From: Cladosporium sp. IMV 00045
Taxonomy: Eukaryota; Ascomycota; Dothideomycetes; Cladosporiales; Cladosporiaceae
Reading direction: 5' to 3'
DNA: 23,065 nt
Assembly: GCA_001931905.2 (NCBI GenBank)
Contig: MSJI02000106.1
Location: 1-23,065, forward strand
The translations under genes were made by a program, and so were the position numbers. The notes beneath the pieces were generated by a model, which ran no database searches, was not told where the DNA came from, and saw nothing but the letters and a program-made list of their open reading frames with translations. Shown here in pieces: positions 1 to 8,690 of the stretch (the stretch's first letter is position 1; each line of letters starts with the position of its first letter).

Positions 1-799
1 AATGCTTCTCAAAGTGCGCAATCCATGTAACCATTAACTCGTCATTCATATAGCCATTATCAGCGACTCCTACTAGTGTCGTGTCGTGTAGGTTCTGAAA
101 CCAGCTCGATTGGTGCTGTTTTGCGGCGATGACAAGCATAGCTGGTATAGCTATACCACCAGCTGAGACTGCCTCCACCACCGTGAGGCTCTCACGGTTA
201 TTCGCAATCGGGAGGAAGTGAGACTTCTCAGGCTGCTCAGTAAGCACATACTGGCTCTTGCTAGTGCCAATTCGGAAGCCTGTCTCATCCATGTTCCATG
301 TATTCTCAGGTGTAATGCCATGCTCTTGAATGACCGCGTGTAGCTTCTCAAACCAGCCCTCAATATCGGATAGGTCGTAGGCAGCTGCTCGAACTGCCTC
401 CAGGGGCGCCTGTTTACGCTTCTTCCATGTAGGGTGGCGTTCTAAGAAGCGTAGGGTCCATGAATGGCTGACTGTTGGTGGTGGTGATATATCTGTATAC
501 GCACGCCGGAGGATTGAATTGGCAGAGATAGTTAATGTGCGCGGCCGTGCATGGACTCCTAAAGCCTCACAACGCTCCAGATAGGTGACTAGCGCAGCTT
601 CCTGCTCCTTGTTCAGTCTCCTGTTTGTAGGAGCGCGTGTAGTTCTTGAATCATTGCCTTGGAGCCGCCTACGTAAGCGGTCGTAGGGGACGTTAAATAA
701 TGAGGCCAGATAGGTAATTTTGAGAGGTTCCGGTTGGTCTCTCTGAAAGCTAATAGCTTCATCAATCTCCGCCCCAATCTGGTGGTATTTAGAGGCCAT
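1..799 (-). CDS. Fot1/pogo-like transposase, C-terminal part off window
   Basis: This is a DDE-superfamily transposase expected to cut and paste its own element at TA sites. The start is ATG at 799-797, just inside the terminal inverted repeat, and the frame runs open to the window edge (266 codons visible). In order it shows an N-terminal helix-turn-helix region (about residues 1-60, with KITYLASLFNVPYDRLRRRL), a CENP-B/Tc5-type DNA-binding region (about 65-135, ending HSWTLRFLERHPTWKKR), and the start of the DDE domain with the first catalytic Asp in MDETGFRIG (Asp171). The second and third acidic residues lie outside the window. At codon 141 it has TAC (Tyr), where the second copy has TAA. 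It lacks two residues present in the other copy, in the GG-AIPAM segment. No stop is seen in the visible part; whether the rest is intact is unknown. Confidence 0.88.
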   Translation of the reverse strand, partial: MASKYHQIGAEIDEAISFQRDQPEPLKITYLASLFNVPYDRLRRRLQGNDSRTTRAPTNRRLNKEQEAALVTYLERCEALGVHARPRTLTISANSILRRAYTDISPPPTVSHSWTLRFLERHPTWKKRKQAPLEAVRAAAYDLSDIEGWFEKLHAVIQEHGITPENTWNMDETGFRIGTSKSQYVLTEQPEKSHFLPIANNRESLTVVEAVSAGGIAIPAMLVIAAKQHQSSWFQNLHDTTLVGVADNGYMNDELMVTWIAHFEKH

Positions 800-953
800 G
801 CTGGTTGAATAGTATAGGTGAAAAGGCAATGGACGCGTAGCTATACCACCATTTGCATTGAGCTGTGGTTTGCATTGAGCTGTGCGGCACTCGCTCGCGA
901 GTCTGAGACGAGACGAGGGGCAGCTGGCCGCGCGAAGCCTTGGCCGGCACGAT
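1..953 (-). mobile_element. Fot1/pogo-type DNA transposon, copy 1, cut by window edge
   Basis: This is the transposase 5' half plus one terminal inverted repeat of a Tc1/mariner-superfamily (Fot1/pogo-like) element. The end CCGGCACGAT at 944-953 is followed by TA at 954-955, the expected TA target duplication. It aligns base for base with 12326-13284 of the complete copy in this window; the 6-base length difference is fully explained by one in-frame deletion near 165-170. By eye the two copies are about 94-95% identical, with mostly C/T and G/A differences. The other end lies beyond the left edge of the window. Confidence 0.93.
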
Positions 954-1626
954 TAATAGCTGGCTACAGTTTCTCCACATCAGTTCTCATCAGGGAACCA
1001 GCTGCAGCCTGTTAATGAGGGATCAAGGAGTAGCCATCTGTTATGATCATGTCCCGTACATGGGTAAGATGATGTACGACTATATTAACTAGCAACAACG
1101 AGGAGCCCGGAGGCCTTACACATCATCACGCACCTATGCATCTCTGTGTTGGCAGAACTCTGTGATCTTGCAAAAACGCATTTCTGCATGAAAGAGAGCT
1201 GTGGTTAGTGTTTGACTAACTTATGCAAGATGGTGGGGACAAGTGTCACACACGGCCGAACGCGGCTTCCGTGCCGGTGATGCTTTTAGCGAATGAGGAT
1301 GTGCTGCGGCCGCGTGCAGGTTGATGCGCATGGTGGGGTAGCTGAAGCACATAGCTGCACTGCTACAGCTCCTCGCGAATACTATCGCCGTCGACCAGTG
1401 AAGCTCAACTCAGCAGGGAGAAGCGTGATCTGAAAAAAGGTTGTGGAACGAAAGCTAAAAGATCCAGCGTAAGACTGCACCATGTTATGTTGGAAAAGCC
1501 TGCTGTGCTCACACCTTGTCAGGCGTCACCACAAATGAGCGATCAACACATGAGATCTTCCAAGACAGCGGACGATCCAACTGAATCTTGGCTGTTACTG
1601 CTACGACAAATTGGGATCCAGCAATC
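954..1626. other. Intergenic, nothing recognised
   Basis: About 670 bases between the TA duplication of the pogo element and the first ATG of the HET pseudogene. I see no convincing coding frame, RNA gene or repeat. The part next to 1627 is presumably the former HET promoter, but no clear TATA element stands out. Confidence 0.5.
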
Positions 1627-3563
1627 ATGGTGAACAGCAATAATGAGCACTTCGAGTATCCGGTCTTGAGCCACGACGACAGCATCCGAATGCTGGTTTT
1701 AGCCCGATCGAACGACGATAGCATGATAAAAGCTCGTTTGTCTTGTGCCAGATTACGCGACAGACCCGTCTATTCTGCATTATCCTACGCATGGGGCGAA
1801 GCTTCTCTTGAGGACCCTGATCTGATGGTCAATGGCCAGCTATACAAAGTGACGAGATCACTCCACGCGGCTATCGGCTATCTCGCAACTTCGGAGAACG
1901 ATTCCAATTTTTGGATAGATCAGATCTCCATCAACCAGGAAGATGACGCTGAAAAAATCCAACAAGTACGGTTGGTGTCGAACATATTCTCACAAGCTCG
2001 AGTCGTAATCGGTTGGCTTGGTCTTCCAATGAGAAGCGACCAGCTTGCATTTAATCTCTTCCGCATCTTAGGATCTTCCACGAATGACTCTGTGTCTGAA
2101 TCTGACCCGGTGAGGAGTTTAGATGAAGAGCCAGCTACTGCTCAGGCGATACGTGAGTTGACCGAAGCTGGCTCAATTGAAGACATGGAACACCTGTTCC
2201 ATCCCAATTCCGCTATTGGTCGAGCAGCCGCCGCTCTATGTCAGCGACCATGGTTCCGGAGACTTTGGATCGTGCAAGAAGCGACGTTAGCACAAGTACT
2301 TGAGATGCGGTGCGGTGCTTTATCGATCTCATCGCAACAGTTCTTCGCTGGTGTTGCGGCTTTGTGTTCAACCGTCTCTGACCCCCCCCCCCCCATGGAA
2401 TCTTTGCACAGCCAGTACCACAATGCTCATAGATTGGGGCAATTGATGCGAGAAGTCCAATCGCGAGAACATCAATCGTTCCCTTATCTGGCACATCGCC
2501 TCAGTATCTGGGATTGTAAGAAGGACGAAGATCGTCTGAATGCCCTGTATGGCATCGTCTTCCGCTAACTTACGATGGCGTAACACCATGGTTCCAGCCT
2601 TCGTACGAGATGAGCGTACCAGATCTTTAGAAGAGATTCGCTACCAACCATATCACTGTTACTCGGCGATTGGATATTCTTCATTTTGCTGGCTATGCGG
2701 ACAGCGATCGCCTCGACTTTCGAATTGTCAATGGGTTGATTGGTGTATCAGTCTCCGAGAGTAGAGATGGAACACCGTCTTGGACTCCCGACTGGCGAGT
2801 GAGGCTACGCCCACTGGCTTTGACAGCCTTACATGAAGAGCAGTATCGCTGCCCCTCCACGTCAGTACCAACGACTCCAGATTTTTCGATCGACAACTTC
2901 CACGGGAAACTCCGTGTCCGTGCTCAACTGGTAGACCGGATCCGGTATTGTGGGCTACCCTATTGTGAATCAGTGTGCAGGAGCTTCGGGAAGAACGCAT
3001 ATCAAATATTCTGTCACTGGTATGCTTTGGCTTGTGCAATTGTGGGCACTACAGATATTGCCGAGAAATTCGCCAGTACCTTGACAATGGACTGCAGGGT
3101 AAATGGTATCGAGAGGAATGATCTGAAGATATCAGTCCACGAACTACCGACGTTGTTCAACCATTGGGCAGCTAGAAATCTCCCTACAGTCGATGAAGTC
3201 ACTCAAGATGATTCCATGGTCGGGCTTGAGGAATCGACACGGTTCGGCAATCTCGCCGAGGAGCTTTGCCGCAACAGGATCTTCTTCGTCACGGAAGCTA
3301 GACGTCTAGGGTTGGGAAATATTGGTGTACGGCCAGGTGGATTGGTTTACCTGATACATGGACTGGGGACTCCAAGCATCGTTGATGTTGAATCCAGTGA
3401 GAGCATTTTCCAGGGAACATGTTACATAAATGGGCTCATGGATGTAAATTCAATTCTTATTGATGATAGCGTATATGTTTCTTTGGTTCAGGAAAAGTCC
3501 GTCTTCTACAATACTGACCGCTTTCTTACTCGCCTCCTTCTCATTCATCCCCACCTCGATTAA
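1627..3563 (+). pseudogene. HET-domain (heterokaryon incompatibility) protein, broken
   Basis: HET-domain proteins act in fungal non-self recognition and cell death on hyphal fusion. The first ATG in frame is at 1627. The conserved HET blocks are all present: YSALSYAWG near residue 50, WIDQISINQEDDAEKIQQV near residue 95, and RPWFRRLWIVQEA near residue 205. The first frame stops at TAA 2566-2568, right after DRLNALYGIVF. The matching continuation (LTYDGVTPWFQPSYEMSVPDL) is in the frame shifted by two, which has an in-frame TAG at 2628-2630 and then stays open to TAA at 3561-3563. The downstream part carries typical HET C-terminal features, RIFFVTEARRLGLG and GTCYINGLMD. So there is one frameshift plus one nonsense codon. 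An intron was considered (GCTAAC at 2563 resembles a branch site), but the acceptors tested do not restore this frame. A run of 13 C (2382-2394) lies within the coding region without breaking the frame. The last 30 or so codons look non-homologous, so the original stop may be lost. Confidence 0.85.
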
Positions 3564-3920
3564 CTGGTCGACCTCGTCCTGCCTCTGCTTATAAGGCATG
3601 AACACCACTAGAGCCTTGGCACAGTGAGCGTGCAAGATTCATGGAGATTCGTATCCACGGATGGCAGATCGCTCCTCTGCGATTAATTCCCTTTGTTCTT
3701 GGAAAAATCGAGCGATCTGTTGCTTCGTCTTGGGCGAGTTGCGGATGCCAAAGTCAGTAGTAGATGAATCTTCATGACTTGCATTAGACCGGGACATCAT
3801 ATCGGCAGCATCGCCATCCGGGTTGCCGTCCTGGAACGAAGAGACAAAGATACTCCAGGGACTTCGATATTCATCTGATTCGAATGCAGCTCTTTGGGAT
3901 GGATCCCCGCTTACCGTATT
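3450..3920 (-). pseudogene. Unrecognised degenerate reading frame convergent with HET gene
   Basis: On the minus strand one frame is open from just after TAG (3923-3921) to TGA (3641-3639), 93 codons, and then open again in the same frame for 62 more codons to a stop at 3450. The translated composition is protein-like and charged, for example KTKQQIARFFQEQRELIAEE in the first part and QRQDEVDQLIEVGMNEKEAS in the second. No family is recognised. It overlaps the last part of the HET frame in antisense. It could be the 3' end of a decayed convergent gene or a chance open stretch. The first Met in the upper part lies about a third of the way in, so a start or upstream exon would be missing. Confidence 0.25.
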
Positions 3921-4050
3921 CTATTCCGCCCGGCGCTAAGCACCTAAAGGATAGATAACACACCATTTACGTCCCAAAGTCTACATACGACTCGAAGAGG
4001 TTGAAACAAACAAGGCCCTCAAGGTCGTTATTCTGCCACACGGCTAATGT

Positions 4051-4098
4051 TATAAAGTCAGGTTGGATCCACCCCTCCCTTTCTTCCTTTCTTCTCGC
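4051..4098 (+). promoter_or_regulatory. Possible core promoter: TATAAAG plus pyrimidine tract
   Basis: TATAAAG lies at 4051-4057, followed by a C/T-rich tract (about 4073-4098) and, 93 bases after the TATA, an ATG in a good fungal context (GACAATGGCC, ATG at 4150). This arrangement is typical of filamentous ascomycete promoters. It is only suggestive, because the downstream ORF is short. Confidence 0.3.
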
Positions 4099-4149
4099 TT
4101 CCTCGCCACGCAACTCGTAATCCACACACCTCCCATCCGGACGACGACA

Positions 4150-4296
4150 ATGGCCATGCGCTGTACGATCTGCGGAAATCCTCACGCTCACTACTATAGC
4201 CAACGGAATTCTGAGCAGTACTCCATTTTGGCCAATCGCGTCACTCGGGCTGGCGCCGCCTTCGCGTTTCGCCTTCACACGGGCCACTGGAGCTGA
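4150..4296 (+). CDS. Tiny ORF (48 aa), possible first exon or remnant
   Basis: The ORF begins at the ATG after the promoter-like stretch and encodes MAMRCTICGNPHAHYYSQRN and 28 more residues ending LHTGHWS. It contains a CxxC pair near the N-terminus, but no second zinc-ligand pair that would define a finger. No family is recognised. It may be the first exon of a gene lost downstream, where the hAT element sits from 4510, or chance. Nothing else is evident between 3921 and 4509. Confidence 0.18.
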   Translation: MAMRCTICGNPHAHYYSQRNSEQYSILANRVTRAGAAFAFRLHTGHWS

Positions 4297-4501
4297 AGCC
4301 AGCGCGTTCAGAAGCGTTGGTCCCGCGAACGATTTGATGACAATATTGACTTTGCAACTCTAATGCCACTTCCTGTACAGTCAGAACATCACTAGAACGT
4401 TTCGCGTCTCCGTGTTGTCAACAAATTCTAGCACAGACGATATAACTTAATAACTTTATGGTATAGAAGTTGTGAAGTGTTGTTTGTGCAATTTGGAGAA
4501 A

Positions 4502-4531
4502 CTTTGAGACAGTGAGCTTGTTGGTCTGGTC
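4502..4531. repeat. Left target duplication and inverted repeat of hAT element 1
   Basis: CTTTGAGA at 4502-4509 is the 8-base target duplication; the same octamer occurs at 8177-8184. The inverted repeat begins at 4510 with CAGTGAGCTTGTTGGTCTGG and is 22 bases long (4510-4531), identical to the reverse complement of 8155-8176. An 8-base duplication with ends starting CA is characteristic of the hAT superfamily. Confidence 0.95.
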
Positions 4532-4605
4532 TGGTCTGGTCTCAGGCCTTCGACCAAACCAGACCAATAAAAATTCAAGTCGTGACCAATAAGACCAATT
4601 GGTCA
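4521..4605. repeat. Left subterminal repeats of hAT element 1
   Basis: Tandem GGTCT units (GGTCTGGTCTGGTCTGGTCT) are followed by GACCAAACCAGACCAATAA and GACCAATAAGACCAATTGGTC. Both orientations of the GACCA/TGGTC core occur. In hAT elements such subterminal repeats are typically where the transposase binds; that role is inferred here. Confidence 0.75.
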
Positions 4606-6792
4606 ACCATTTCCCAAAACGGAAGTAAGCGTACATACAACGAGTAAGCGTAAATTCCACTTTCTAGGCTGCGAGTGCGACCTCTCCTTCTCATCCTTGT
4701 GATTAAAATGCACCCGAGTCATCGTCTTCGTCTCCGGCGATCCCAGGTCGGACCGTGAACTGCCCCCTGTACTGCTGCTCAATCTCCTTCTCGTTGTCAA
4801 ATCCTGCTTCCTCCTTTTTGCCTGCCCCGGCATGTACGGGTGGACCATACCAGCTGCGGAGACATGAGCAAGCTTCGATTATATCGTCATGCAAGTTGCT
4901 GCGTCGATACGTGATCAAATCTCGACCGGAGCTGAAGGATCTCTCTGGGTCGTCCGACATCAATGGTACGGAAAAGCAGTCCATAGCGAATCTGAAAAGA
5001 TCCGGGAAGCTCGCTCTGCGATCCAGCCACCATGTGAGCGGATCAAATTCGGCGGAGTCAGGGACAGGATCTGTCTCGAGGTACGTGTCGAGTTCGTCGG
5101 TCAGGACTGCCTTGCTGATCCGGAGTCGTTTGTGATTATGTAGGCGCACGTGCAAACTGCCCTCGTCGTTGAGGAAGCCCGTCGTTTCCAGAGAACTGCT
5201 AGTGTTCTTGTACTGCGCTCTCCAGAGATCTTTCACTTGCTCCAGCACCGCGTCTGGCCAGTTCTTTTGCGACTCGTCTGACATTTCCGAACGCCACTGT
5301 TGTTTGAACCAGTGGTGCTTCCTTGTCGGGTTGAGAATCACTGCGGCAAACACGATAGGTGTCTCATCGGCTAATCGATAGTACTTTTCAATCTTGGTCC
5401 AAGAATGCTCGCAGCACTGCGAAAGATAGTCGAAGGTACGGTCAGCCTCGGCTTCTGTCTGGAATTCTTTCTTGAAGTCGTCTACCGTACTCAACATGAA
5501 GTCGAGAGTGGGGAACCAGTCACAAAATAATGAATTCTTGCCTTCGGTACATAGCGTAGAGACTTCAAACACCTTCAAGCAATCATGAAGCCGGTCAAGC
5601 TGATGCCAGTGCGTTCGACTTAGCAGGTCGTCCTTGAGAAGGCTGTCGGTCGAGTCCTTTGGTTTGTACTGTCGACAAAATCGATCGAGGCGCTCCCTGA
5701 TATCGAGAGCTCTTCCTATGGCAAGATAGAAGCTGTTCCACCGTGTATCGTTGTCCTCAATAGGCTGGTAGGTATGTGTGATCAGCTTATGCGACATAAC
5801 TTACTCGTTCCCCAGCAGCATCAAACATCATTGTACGAAAAGACGTGCTTCGGCAAATAGGTTGATCTGAGGAGACTCACGTTGAGGCCGTCAAAGTCAC
5901 TCAGCTCTCCGCCCTCTTTGCAATCAGCAAACGCCTCTCGCCGTTGGGGGTTCCAGCGGATATATCGGATGATGTTGTGAAGCCTTCCGACTGCTCCTCG
6001 TCCACGCCAAGACTGATCGACTGCTTCAAAAGCTCCTTTTCGTACTTGGCCGTTGACTCGGTCCAAGGCTTTGCCGGCGTTTTTGCCCAAGATCATCGCG
6101 CGAGCGGCTAAGTTGGTGATATGGCCTAGACAGCGGAGACGACGGGCAAGTATCTGGCGTTGTTGCATGCCCGGAAAGAGCTGTCTGAGGACGGCTGAGA
6201 CGGCTTTGTCGTTCGACTTGGCATTATCGCACATGAAGTAACCAACTTTGCAGCGGAGTTGATACTCATCAATAACATCCAGTAGGGCTGACGCCTGGTT
6301 CTCTCCACTATGACTTCCGTGAAGACGCCGAAAGGCTAGAAGGCGGCCCGATCGCCGCCCGCGCCTGTCAATAAAATGGCCATAGACGCTGATGATAGCG
6401 TAGTAGTTCGGCGATGCCCAGAGATCGAAAGAAATATGTATCTTACTTTGAGCACCAGATAGGTCTTCGACAACAACCTGCTTTTGTTTGTCGTACTCCT
6501 CTTTTACCATAGCCCTCATCGTGGACGCAGCTTTCGGTAGAAGGTCGCCGATCGAATGGTTGAGGAAGGATATGAGTTCCCTGAAGTAAGTGTTCTCAAG
6601 CATGCGAAAAGCGATGAAGCAATACACAAACCATCGCACCAAAAGGCGTTTAAACTCGTCATAGTCATACGAGGAACAGAGATTGGCGAACGATTGTGAC
6701 GAAAGTCTTCCTCTCGGTAAAGGATCCGCTTTGCGCTCTCCCGTTTCGCGATCGATACGGTGGACATCTTCAAGATGGCTCAGGGTCCTTCC

Positions 6793-6910
6793 GTTACCGT
6801 CATAGTGTTCGAATCTTGAATCGCGATTCAATCAATTCAGGTTTGAATTGATTGAATTGAATTTGAATTCGGTCCTTTTGAATTGATTGAATCGGAGTCA
6901 ATTCAGCCGG
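6793..6910. repeat. Left target duplication and subterminal region of nested element
   Basis: GTTACCGT at 6793-6800 is repeated exactly at 7577-7584. The element starts CATAGTGTTCGAATCTTGAA. About 100 bases of GAATTGATT/GAATTGAATT-type subterminal repeats follow. The end matches the other end imperfectly (CATAG shared, then a GAATC-TGAAT core). Confidence 0.85.
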
Positions 6911-7576
6911 TGCTTCTTCGGCAGAGGTATGTCCTCGAAAATTCGGCCTATACAGCATTCTGAGGTGAATACAACTAACCATGGCTGATCGACCTAGACG
7001 AAGCGGCCTCACACAGACATTTGCTGTTCCTGACGAGGATGATATATATTATGATCCATCAATTGCACCGTTGGAAGATCCCTCGGGGCCTGCGGAAGAG
7101 ACTGACACCTCCAGCCTTTACAATACCAACGAGACAATTGCCGCCTTCTTTAACGGTTCGTACAGTCCAACCGTGGAAAGCCAGTCAACTACACCTCCTA
7201 CGCCTACGCCAGGCCCAGTCATTCCTACTGTAGCTACTACGCCACAGTTTCTCAAGCGGAAGAGACAGAGCAGTACTCCGCATAGGGGCGCAGGGCAGAA
7301 AGACAAGGCGCTTTGGAAGCACTCGAGAGCACGATTGCCCTATTAGATGCTCGGAGTTGTTAAAAGACTGGCTACACCGTGGAATCGCTCACGCACTGCC
7401 AACTAATTACGTTGATAGCGATCAAGACAGCGACAACGAGCCATAGAACAGCATGTTTGTGTAGCAACACCTGAATCTTGAATTGAATTGAATTGAATCC
7501 GAATTCCTCTGATTCAGCCTGAATTGAATCCGAATCCAGGCCTCTGAATTGAATAATTCAGGATTCATAATCTATG
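6801..7576 (+). mobile_element. Short hAT-like element nested in hAT element 1
   Basis: This 776-base element has an exact 8-base target duplication (GTTACCGT), imperfect inverted ends that both begin CATAG, and GAATTGAATC-rich subterminal repeats on both sides. It sits inside the BED-finger codons of the hAT 1 transposase. Removing the element and one duplication leaves that reading frame unbroken, which confirms the boundaries. It has no room for a full transposase and is therefore non-autonomous. Its internal ORF looks like the joined N- and C-terminal pieces of a transposase, suggesting an internal deletion derivative of another hAT family. Confidence 0.92.
6981..7446 (+). pseudogene. Putative residual transposase termini inside nested element
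   Basis: ATG at 6981 opens a 121-codon frame ending TAG at 7344-7346. It begins MADRPRRSGLTQTF and contains an acidic stretch, a Pro/Thr-rich stretch (TPPTPTPGP) and a basic cluster (LKRKRQSS) that could be a nuclear localisation signal. From about 7340 a different frame reads RCSELLKDWLHRGIAHALP, then an acidic tail to TAG at 7444-7446. That resembles the LK-W helix and tail at the C-terminus of hAT transposases. No catalytic core is present. My reading is an N-terminus joined to a frameshifted C-terminus by internal deletion. The family assignment is inference; the ORF might also be meaningless. Confidence 0.4.
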
Positions 7577-7584
7577 GTTACCGT
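7470..7584. repeat. Right subterminal region and target duplication of nested element
   Basis: TGAATTGAATTGAATTGAAT and related GAATTGAATCCGAATTC units fill the last 100 bases of the nested element. It ends ATAATCTATG at 7576, and the target duplication copy GTTACCGT follows at 7577-7584. Confidence 0.85.
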
Positions 7585-8046
7585 TCACAATGAATAGTTG
7601 CTGACATCTCTTTTCGTGCTCGCAGAGGTAGCAGTAGTACACATCCTTCTGGTCCTTGAGACGTCGCAACAGCTCTCCATATCGCCACACTGGGGATGCT
7701 TTCTTACGTGTAGCTTTTTTGGTTTCGACTCGCATTTGCAATTTGCAACATCGATGATATCTATCTCCATGGAAGACGAACTCGTCAAGTTCGAGCTCCT
7801 TCTTGTAGTCTGGATTGGTACGACTGAGTGTGACTTTGGGTTGGGATGGGCTCTGGCCCTGCGCAAAATTTGTGAAAAACGTATCCATCATAAAATTGCA
7901 AATAGCATGCATCGTGGAGCAGAAGGGTAGATACGAGAACGTGCTGTAGATAAGACACGTGAAACGCGTTCCTGGTCGCGAAAACAACGCGTATACACCG
8001 CAAGCGGTCCAATCGGGTAGTTTCCAGCTGATTTCCCGTTGTAGTT

Positions 8047-8154
8047 AGGTCAGACCAATAAGACCAAAGACTGTGGACCAAACCAGACCAGACCAATAAC
8101 GAATCAAGACCAAACCAGACCAAAACCGACTGGTCGACCGACCAGACCAATAAC
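8047..8154. repeat. Right subterminal repeats of hAT element 1
   Basis: Several copies of GACCAGACCAATAA and GACCAAACCAGACCA lie here, plus a palindrome-like CTGGTCGACCGACCAG. They mirror the left end and are probable transposase-binding repeats. Confidence 0.75.
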
Positions 8155-8184
8155 GACCAGACCAACAAGCTCACTGCTTTGAGA
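8155..8184. repeat. Right inverted repeat and target duplication of hAT element 1
   Basis: 8155-8176 ends CAACAAGCTCACTG and is the perfect 22-base inverted match of 4510-4531. The octamer CTTTGAGA follows at 8177-8184. Confidence 0.95.
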
Positions 8185-8186
8185 TG

Positions 8187-8690
8187 AGCAGCGTAGGCGG
8201 ACTGGGTTGAATAACGAAGAAGAGGAGGATGAGGAGCATGAGCATGATGAGGAGGAGGAAGAGGAAGTGGAGGAGGATGAGGGCACGGAAAAGAAGAACG
8301 CCGCGAAGCACGTCATACAAGAGCACAACACGGTGGAGGATGACGAGACCGAGAATGACATAGAGAAGCAGTGTGACGATGGGCAGAACAGAGAATACGA
8401 AGAAGTTCAGGCGAAGGAGGCGGATAAGAGGAAACACAGAGAAGACGAAGGTGGAGAAGATCGGGAAGAAGTTATTGAGGATGAGGAGGAAAGGGACAAG
8501 GAAGCAGAAGGAGAGGAGGAAGCAGAAGGAGAGGAGGGAAGAGACATAGAGGGGGAAAGAGAAGGAGAAGAAGAGGAGGTAGGTGATAAGGCACAGGAGC
8601 ATAGCAAGATAAGAGGGGATGAAGAAAAGGGAAATCATGACAAGGGGCAAGAGCACAGAGAGGCAATGAGTTCGGGTGATACGAGACACC
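8187..8690. repeat. GA-rich low-complexity tract
   Basis: About 500 bases are strongly purine-rich on the plus strand, mostly GAG, GAA and GGA units, with an exact 18-base tandem duplication at 8501-8518 and 8519-8536. The plus strand has a long Glu/Asp/Lys-rich frame, but it has no ATG until near its end. The minus strand has a mirror Leu/Phe/Ser-rich frame. I treat both as composition artefacts rather than genes. The tract starts directly beside the target duplication of hAT element 1. Confidence 0.75.

Larger units (their letters stand above)
4703..7912 (-). pseudogene. hAT transposase gene, interrupted by a nested hAT-like element
   Basis: The coding blocks on the minus strand are 7912-7577, 6792-5881 and 5764-4703. 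The gap 5880-5765 is a GT-AG intron (donor GTGAGT, acceptor TACCAG, phase 0 on both sides). The gap at 6793-7576 is the inserted element plus one target duplication. Without that insertion the frame is continuous, 770 codons including the stop, a normal length for hAT. Domains in order: BED zinc finger (YYCYLCEHEK, then HLEDVH after the insertion), catalytic Asp in SFDLWAS, second Asp in MCDNAKSND, RWNS block after the intron, and C-terminal dimerisation region with WWLDRR and the catalytic Glu in SDDPERSFSS. All three catalytic acidic residues are present. The start is uncertain: ATG at 7912, 7891 or 7888. As it stands, the insertion adds in-frame stops after the first BED cysteines, so no complete transposase can be made. 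Confidence 0.9.
4510..8176 (-). mobile_element. hAT DNA transposon 1, full length, carrying a nested element
   Basis: The element is 3667 bases with the nested insertion and about 2.88 kb without it and one copy of the inner duplication. It has perfect 22-base terminal inverted repeats and a perfect 8-base target duplication (CTTTGAGA). It contains one transposase gene on the minus strand and dense GACCAGACCAATAA-type subterminal repeats at both ends. The perfect ends and conserved reading frame suggest fairly recent arrival. The transposase gene is interrupted by the 776-base element at 6801-7576. Confidence 0.95.

Noticed and set aside
818..1015. Plus-strand 65-codon frame across the pogo end, and similar frames at 11019-11393 and 13206-13412
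   Set aside because: They are translations of the inverted repeat and vary with the flank; not genes.
2548..2630. Possible intron in the HET gene using GTATGG and the GCTAAC branch-like site
   Set aside because: Tested acceptors (TTCCAG, TTTAG) either lead to an early stop or to a frame without HET similarity; the similarity also continues through the proposed intron.
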